From NCBI GenBank assembly GCA_023416585.1, contig JAEZHM010000081.1, forward strand, positions 186,001 to 250,000: a DNA stretch of 64,000 bases, written 5' to 3'. The DNA is from Bacillota bacterium (GTDB lineage: Bacteria > Bacillota > Clostridia > Christensenellales > Aristaeellaceae). The position numbers were made by a program, and so were the translations under genes. Positions 59,428 through 64,000 of this stretch are shown here, piece after piece. Numbering within the stretch: position 1 is the stretch's first letter; each line of letters starts with the position of its first letter. The notes under the pieces are model-generated. The model made no database searches. It was not told where the DNA came from and saw only the letters and a program-made list of their open reading frames with translations.

Positions 59428-59907
59428 TCAGGCTTCCGGCGCCTTTAGAACCTTGCACATCAAAAGACATGGGTTCCACTCGTCCCACAGTGTTGGGAAA
59501 ACCTCCAACGGCAAAAAGCCCATAGCCTTGTAAAAGGCCCGGGTTGCCTCATACTCCGCATTCCCCGCAGGCGCCGCAACCGATTTAACCGTCATAAAGG
59601 TAAATCCTTTTTTTGCATAATGGCATGCGGCCTGCTTAACCAACTCCCGGCCGACGCCTTTTCGGTGAAATTCCTGAAGGATGCCCATCACATGGATTTC
59701 GCAGGTGCAGGAAAAATGCTCATGTATGGCAAGAAAGCCTACCGGCTCATCATTTGAAAAGGCGCATAGAAAGTACATGCCGGCCACCTCCAACACATAG
59801 CTGACAAGGGATTCCTCAATGCCAAACCAGTCGGGCAGCCCGCGCAGAATGGTTTCCGCAATGGCGCTCTTTACTATGGGTGAGGGTACTTCACGGACTT
59901 CAAACAT
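59428..59907 (-). CDS. GNAT-family N-acetyltransferase
   Basis: A 159-residue acetyltransferase. The core reads SYVLEVAGMYFLCAFSNDEPVGFLAI, IHVMGILQEFHRKGVGRELV (acetyl-CoA loop), followed by FYKAMGFLPLEVFPTLWDEWNPC. AGAGG lies seven bases ahead of the ATG at 59907; a longer frame from 59925 would overlap that site. Convergent with the VOC gene, with stop codons adjacent. Substrate unknown. Confidence 0.85.
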   Translation of the reverse strand: MFEVREVPSPIVKSAIAETILRGLPDWFGIEESLVSYVLEVAGMYFLCAFSNDEPVGFLAIHEHFSCTCEIHVMGILQEFHRKGVGRELVKQAACHYAKKGFTFMTVKSVAAPAGNAEYEATRAFYKAMGFLPLEVFPTLWDEWNPCLLMCKVLKAPEA

Positions 59908-60026
59908 AAAAAATCCTCTTTTCATTTGTTGCGTTATACCTGTTGTTGCCAGATATATTTTCAGCTACGGGAGTAACATAATTCCATGAATTGTTATGGC
60001 TCTGCCATTTTGTCATAATAAAAATA

Positions 60027-60049
60027 GCCCGCTTGCAGTGCAAGCGGGC
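60027..60049 (-). terminator. Terminator of rpmB
   Basis: GCCCGCTTGC, three-base loop, GCAAGCGGGC (60027-60049); on the minus strand it is followed by TATTTTTATTATG, so it ends the rpmB transcript. Confidence 0.85.
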
Positions 60050-60073
60050 ATGTTTTGCATATATAAGCTGGAA

Positions 60074-60286
60074 TCAGGCTTCGCCGGATTTGGACGGCAG
60101 TGCGCGGGCTACATTACCGCTGCGAAGGCAACGGGTGCACACGTTCAGCCGCTGGGGAACACCTTTGACCAGCACGCGAACTTTCTGCACGTTGGGAGCC
60201 CAAAGGCGGCTGCTTTTCCGGTTGGAATGGCTGACGTTGTTGCCATTCATCGCGCCCTTTTCACATACTTCACAAAACTTGCCCAT
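60074..60286 (-). CDS. rpmB: 50S ribosomal protein L28
   Basis: A 70-residue ribosomal protein. It carries C5-x2-C8 in FCEVCEKG and CTRCLRSG later, the zinc-ribbon form of L28, together with GNNVSHSNRKSSRLWAPNVQKV. A perfect ribosome binding site (AAAGGAGGTG) precedes the ATG. Convergent terminator behind. Confidence 0.95.
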   Translation of the reverse strand: MGKFCEVCEKGAMNGNNVSHSNRKSSRLWAPNVQKVRVLVKGVPQRLNVCTRCLRSGNVARALPSKSGEA

Positions 60287-60359
60287 TCAAAACACCTCCT
60301 TTGGGTATTACACACGACAACGAACCTATTCTATCACCATTGCAATTCATTTGCAAGCG

Positions 60360-61247
60360 CTATTTTTCCTGCACTGGCTGTTTTTCGGTAAGGTTGACCA
60401 GGAAGATACTGGCGACGATCAGAAGCCCACCCGCCATTTGCAAAATCGTGACTGTTTCTTTGAGGAATGCGACACCGCAAAGAATGGTCACCAGGGGGAT
60501 CAGGTTGATGAATATGGAGACAGCCACCGGGCTTAAGTGACTCAATGCATCTCCGTACAAGAAATAGCACAGCGCACTGCAGATGAGCGCCAGACCCAAA
60601 ACAGCCAGCCAGCCGCTTAAGGGGATCGGTTTCCAATCGCCTTTTTCCATCAGGGCAAGTGGGAGGATGGTTGGCAGCGAAAACACAGCCTGCCAGGCGT
60701 TCATGGATAGGCTGGTGTGCCGGCCGCGAAGCTTTCGGCTGACGAAGATGTATCCCACCCACACAAGACTCGCTCCCATCACAAGCAGGTCGCCAGTAAG
60801 CGATGTTTCTCCCTGCCCCCCACCGTAGCGCACCACCATGTATACGCCAAGCAGCGACATAACCGCACCCAAAGCCTGCCGCGGCTTAAGCCCTGTTTTC
60901 GTAGCCGCAGTATCCACGATAAGCGTGAGGATGGGAATGGCGGCCAGGATCAGCGAGGCGTTCACAGTGCTGGTTAATTTGATGCCTTGATACTCAAAGA
61001 AATAGTACAGCGTGATGCCAAAAAGACTGGATAGTATGAAGGGCACGATGTCCTGCTTTGTCAAGCGCATGCGTTTTTCCTTCATGAAAACGGCGGGCAC
61101 CAGCACCGCAGCAGCCAGGATGTATCGCCAAAGGGCCAGCTGCATGGGGGTGAAGCCCACGTTCAGGGCATGCTTGCTGGCAATGAAGGAAAGCCCCCAC
61201 ATAGTGTTGATAAAAACCATGCTGATGTAATACGGCGTAAGGGACAT
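60360..61247 (-). CDS. EamA/DMT-family transporter
   Basis: A 295-residue transporter with ten helices in two EamA repeats: repeat 1 (about 7-140) with WGLSFIASKHAL and ITLYYFFEYQGIKLT, repeat 2 (about 150-285) with ALICSALCYFLYGDALSHL and SIFINLIPLVTILCGV. Members export metabolites or amino acids; the substrate is not predictable. It is a single gene upstream of rpmB on the minus strand. Confidence 0.92.
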   Translation of the reverse strand: MSLTPYYISMVFINTMWGLSFIASKHALNVGFTPMQLALWRYILAAAVLVPAVFMKEKRMRLTKQDIVPFILSSLFGITLYYFFEYQGIKLTSTVNASLILAAIPILTLIVDTAATKTGLKPRQALGAVMSLLGVYMVVRYGGGQGETSLTGDLLVMGASLVWVGYIFVSRKLRGRHTSLSMNAWQAVFSLPTILPLALMEKGDWKPIPLSGWLAVLGLALICSALCYFLYGDALSHLSPVAVSIFINLIPLVTILCGVAFLKETVTILQMAGGLLIVASIFLVNLTEKQPVQEK

Positions 61248-61408
61248 GATAAGCAGCCTCTCTTTCGCACTAAACAGAGGGCATCATATCATTTTTTTGA
61301 TTTAAGCGCAAGGTGAAGGCTTTTACCCTGGACCTTCGGATAAACCTTGCAGCAAACGGCAATCCGGGGTAAAATAAAGACTGTAAAATGAGAAAAGGGT
61401 AGTGGATC

Positions 61409-61924
61409 ATGCACATTGTACTGGTAGCCCCGGAGATTCCTCAAAACACGGGAAATATCGCAAGAACCTGCGCGGCCACGGGAGCCATGCTACATCTTGT
61501 AAAGCCGCTGGGCTTTTCTCTGGATGACAGGTATATGCGCAGGGCGGGGCTGGATTACTGGCACATGATGGATTATCGGGTCTGGGAAGACCTTAATCAC
61601 TTTTTGAAAGAGCATCATGGCGCGCGCATGCATTTTGCCACCACCAAGGCGCCTAAATCCTACGCGGAAGCTGCGTATGAACCAGATGATTATCTGGTAT
61701 TCGGCTGCGAGACCAGGGGTTTGCCGGAAACACTGCTCACGGGGGTGTATGATAAGTGCATCCGCATTCCCATGAGGCCGGGGGCCAGATCGCTGAACCT
61801 TAGCAACTCCGTGGCGGTCGTTTTGTACGAGGCGTTGCGACAGCATAACTTTGCGGGACTGAAAGAAGCCGGCGAGCTTACCGGCCGTGAGGAAGAGCCT
61901 GCGCCATGGATGGATTATCTGTAA
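61409..61924 (+). CDS. trmL: tRNA (cytidine(34)-2'-O)-methyltransferase
   Basis: A 171-residue SPOUT methyltransferase that modifies the wobble base of leucine tRNAs. Landmarks: LVAPEIPQNTGNIARTCAATGAMLHLVKPLGF, LDYWHMMDYRVWEDL, FGCETRGLPE and IPMRPGARSLNLSNSVAVVLYEALRQ, the knot region. Length matches TrmL. Confidence 0.95.
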   Translation: MHIVLVAPEIPQNTGNIARTCAATGAMLHLVKPLGFSLDDRYMRRAGLDYWHMMDYRVWEDLNHFLKEHHGARMHFATTKAPKSYAEAAYEPDDYLVFGCETRGLPETLLTGVYDKCIRIPMRPGARSLNLSNSVAVVLYEALRQHNFAGLKEAGELTGREEEPAPWMDYL

Positions 61925-61982
61925 GCAAGCAGATGGCCTTTTCATCCGTTGTATGTTTGATAAAGGCCGAAGGAGGAGTTGC

Positions 61983-62240
61983 ATGAAACGTTATCAGGAC
62001 GATTACGATAATGAATACGACTATGAAGACGAAGTGGATTTTCTGGAGGATGATCCGGAGGAAAAACGGCTATTGCATATGGGGCGGATTCGGGTGGCCG
62101 CTGGCGTGATGGATTTTTTGAGCGTGATTGCCGGGATGGCTGTGGTGCTGGTCATGGTGGCGGCGCTCATCAGTCTGATCAATTTTCTGGTGGGCGATAT
62201 CGGCCAGATGTTTACGCTTCTTCAAAGAAGAATTCAATAG
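61983..62240 (+). CDS. Small acidic membrane protein
   Basis: An 85-residue protein with a highly acidic N-terminus (QDDYDNEYDYEDEVDFLEDDPEE) followed by two linked hydrophobic stretches (about 38-70). AGGAGG is placed correctly ahead of the ATG at 61983. No family was recognised. It lies between trmL and a uracil-DNA glycosylase gene on the same strand. Confidence 0.75.
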   Translation: MKRYQDDYDNEYDYEDEVDFLEDDPEEKRLLHMGRIRVAAGVMDFLSVIAGMAVVLVMVAALISLINFLVGDIGQMFTLLQRRIQ

Positions 62241-62306
62241 TTTGATTCTCATCCTGGCATCAGATTGCGGGAAGGCAGTCGGGACATACTAAAGCGGAGG
62301 CAGGAT

Positions 62307-62900
62307 ATGATCACCATTTCCTGGGAAGAGCTGCATAGGCAGATTGAGGGGTGCGTTAGGTGTGATCTTCACGCCGGCTGTACCCATAAAGTGCCTGGCC
62401 AAGGTGATCACAATGCGCCGCTTATGTTGATCGGCGAAGGCCCGGGCGAAAAGGAAGACCAGGAAGGCCTGGCCTTTGTGGGCCCGGCCGGCCAGCTGCT
62501 GACGCGTATGCTTGCGGCCATCAGCTTGCCCCGGGAACGGGTGTACATCTGCAATGTGGTTAAGTGCCGCCCTCCCAAGAACCGCGTTCCGCTGCCAAAT
62601 GAGGCAGAAGCCTGCCTGCCTTATTTGCGCATGCAGGCAGCTTTGGTCCGCCCCCAAGTCATACTCCTGCTGGGTTCAACGGCCGCAAGAACGATTCTTG
62701 GGGACGAAATCCGCATCACCCGCGACCGGGGCAAGTGGTTTGAACGAAAAGGCGTTCTGATGATGCCAACATACCACCCTTCTGCTCTTTTAAGGGATGT
62801 GGAAAAGAAAAAGGATGCGTGGAAAGACCTGCAGGCAGTCCGGCAAAAGCTGATGGAGCTTCATCTTTATGACGATCTTATGGAGGATAATCAGAAATGA
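62307..62900 (+). CDS. Uracil-DNA glycosylase, family 4
   Basis: A 197-residue repair enzyme. The four cluster ligands are present: C16 and C19 (GCVRCDL), C87 (NVVKCRPP) and C103 (AEACLPYL), which bind [4Fe-4S] in family 4 enzymes. Motif A reads GEGPGEKEDQEGLAFVGPAG, motif B is HPSALLR. GCGGAGG lies ahead of the ATG at 62307. It overlaps the next gene by four bases (ATGA); both encode related domains. Confidence 0.93.
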   Translation: MITISWEELHRQIEGCVRCDLHAGCTHKVPGQGDHNAPLMLIGEGPGEKEDQEGLAFVGPAGQLLTRMLAAISLPRERVYICNVVKCRPPKNRVPLPNEAEACLPYLRMQAALVRPQVILLLGSTAARTILGDEIRITRDRGKWFERKGVLMMPTYHPSALLRDVEKKKDAWKDLQAVRQKLMELHLYDDLMEDNQK

Positions 62901-63532
62901 ACGATGCGATGAAGGCGTTCCGGGCAAGGTGCGCTTCTTTTTTTCAGCCGCTGTGGCCGGGAGAGGACAAGGTAATCGTCTTTGGCGAGGGTAATACGGA
63001 AAAGCCGCGTCTAATGCTCATCGGGGAAGCCCCCGGCGAACAGGAAGTGATGCAGGGGAAGCCGTTTGTGGGCAAAGCCGGCAAGAACCTGGACGCTTTT
63101 TTGGAGTCCGTTCATTTAAAGCGTGAGGATATCTATATTTCCAATGTGGTCAAGATCCGTCCCACCAAGGTGAGCGAAAAGGGGCGGGTAAGCAACCGCC
63201 CCCCATCCAAGGAGGAGATTGGTCTTTTCATGCCCTGGCTGAAGGAGGAGATTGCGTTGGTTTCGCCTGACCTGCTTGTCACGCTGGGCAATGTGGCCCT
63301 AAAGAGCCTGCTGGGAAAAGGAACCATAGGCGATGCCCATGGACGCTTCCATCATGCCCTGGTATCCATATCGGAGGGCAGGGAGCTTGCATTTCCGCTT
63401 TTCGCGCTGTATCATCCTGCTTCCGTCATCTATAACCATGCTTTGAGTGAGGTTTACGCCAGGGATTTGAACGCCTTGGATGAGGCGCTGAAAGACGGAC
63501 CCACAGCGTTTATCGTTCAAACGGACAGTTGA
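62897..63532 (+). CDS. Uracil-DNA-glycosylase-superfamily protein without the iron-sulfur ligands
   Basis: A 211-residue paralogue of the preceding enzyme. It keeps GEAPGEQEVMQGKPFVGKAGKNLD and YHPASVIYN but reads NVVKIRP in place of NVVKCRP and has only one Cys (C12) overall. All four cluster positions are thus lost. It could be a different glycosylase subfamily or a partner that lost the cluster. ATGA overlap means it is translated with the family 4 enzyme. Confidence 0.85.
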   Translation: MNDAMKAFRARCASFFQPLWPGEDKVIVFGEGNTEKPRLMLIGEAPGEQEVMQGKPFVGKAGKNLDAFLESVHLKREDIYISNVVKIRPTKVSEKGRVSNRPPSKEEIGLFMPWLKEEIALVSPDLLVTLGNVALKSLLGKGTIGDAHGRFHHALVSISEGRELAFPLFALYHPASVIYNHALSEVYARDLNALDEALKDGPTAFIVQTDS

Positions 63533-63583
63533 GGCAGCCTTACGTATAATTGACGCTCATTTCTGTTCCTGAAAAGAAAAAAG

Positions 63584-63592
63584 TGATATACT
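63584..63592 (+). promoter_or_regulatory. Extended -10 promoter upstream of the NfeD gene
   Basis: TGA-TATACT at 63584-63592, about 30 bases before the NfeD start. No convincing -35 at 17 bases. Confidence 0.5.
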
Positions 63593-63619
63593 GTCAGCAT
63601 CAGGACAGGAGGAGATCGT

Positions 63620-64000
63620 ATGTTGGATTTTATTCTGACAAATCTTCCCATTATTATATGTTTTCTGGTTGGTATAGGCCTCTTGGTAGCAGAAGTATTT
63701 CTACCGGGTTTCGGATTGCCTGGGATATCCGGCATTATCCTGGAGATTGTCACCGTCTGGCTGATCTGGGCGGATTACGGGCCTGTGGCAGCGCTGGGCA
63801 TGACCATTGTGATCCTGGCGGTAATCGCCATCGCTATATCCGTTTCGCTAAAGTCTGCTGCCAGGGGACGGCTGTCTAAATCCAGCCTTATTTTAAATCA
63901 TCAGGAAAGCGCGGCTGCAGGTTATACAGCCACGGCGGATATGGACGTTTTCCTGGGCAAGGAGGGTACAACCACCACGGTGCTCCGGCCTGCGGGGATT
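63620..64000 (+). CDS. NfeD family membrane protein (partial, 3' end outside window)
   Basis: The first 127 residues are visible. Several helices (about 8-24, 31-48, 52-78), with the conserved FLPGFGLPGISG loop between helices 1 and 2, are typical of NfeD proteins. The C-terminal OB-fold begins near residue 100 (GKEGTTTTVLRPAG). NfeD partners with flotillin-like SPFH proteins in membrane organisation. AGGAGG precedes the ATG at 63620. The partner gene would lie to the right of the window. Confidence 0.9.
   Translation, partial: MLDFILTNLPIIICFLVGIGLLVAEVFLPGFGLPGISGIILEIVTVWLIWADYGPVAALGMTIVILAVIAIAISVSLKSAARGRLSKSSLILNHQESAAAGYTATADMDVFLGKEGTTTTVLRPAGI

Noticed and set aside
59991..60536. 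181-codon plus-strand frame across rpmB
   Set aside because: Covers the rpmB terminator and gene on the other strand; composition is not protein-like.

Overview
The window looks like chromosomal DNA of an anaerobic, low-oxygen-adapted member of the Firmicutes, class Clostridia. The evidence is a BofA-type sporulation gene, a T-box leader on hisS-aspS, a NiCo-type (czcD) riboswitch, a CggR repressor with its operator, glutamine synthetase III, a hybrid cluster protein, AmaP/Asp23 envelope genes, and Gram-positive ribosome binding sites (AGGAGG) with many GTG and TTG starts. No rRNA, tRNA, CRISPR array, phage or transposase gene was seen. Most intergenic oddities are relics, regulatory RNAs and small interspersed repeats.

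Layout. 1-8061: an arabinoside-type sugar locus. Two permease genes on the minus strand diverge from a GH127 glycosidase, a solute-binding protein and two permeases; twin LacI-like palindromes sit in the divergent promoter region. Right behind it (7033-8061) lies a collapsed second copy of the same gene order (GH127 stub, broken secreted zinc-ribbon gene, signal-peptide scrap, permease tail). 8345-15502: a two-component system, a phosphodiester glycosidase-like protein, a P-type ATPase behind a NiCo riboswitch, and a two-repeat ferritin-like protein. 15869-19524: mannonate dehydratase, hydroxylamine reductase, phosphodiesterase. 19759-29169: one long catabolic operon (ABC transporter, sugar isomerase/epimerase, GntR regulator, BadF-type kinase, SIS protein, DUF6259-like glycosidase, second SIS protein). 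29272-33198: T-box, GNAT, hisS, aspS. 33648-43869: housekeeping (asp23-amaP, nusB, TsaD-like, folD, xseAB, ispA, cysteine desulfurase, thiI). 44208-49687: bofA, then cggR-pgk-tpiA-gpmI. 50009-53824: a frameshifted small gene, a zinc-ribbon membrane protein and a large wall-binding protein. 54093-58873: glutamine synthetase III (minus), glutamine synthetase I and an ANTAR regulator (plus), bounded by inverted copies of a repeat. 59062-64000: VOC protein, GNAT, rpmB, EamA exporter, trmL, tandem uracil-DNA glycosylases and the start of an NfeD gene.

How the parts work together. The two sugar loci each pair a transporter with glycoside hydrolases or kinases for intracellular breakdown. The cggR cluster covers lower glycolysis but lacks gapA and eno. 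The nitrogen block joins two glutamine synthetases to an RNA-binding ANTAR protein whose receiver domain lacks the phosphoacceptor; the glnN leader carries a terminator that competes with a hairpin having an ANTAR-like hexaloop, suggesting antitermination control. Gene starts were chosen from ribosome binding sites and often differ from the longest open frame. Functional names rest on recognised motifs and family resemblance by eye; no database search was run.
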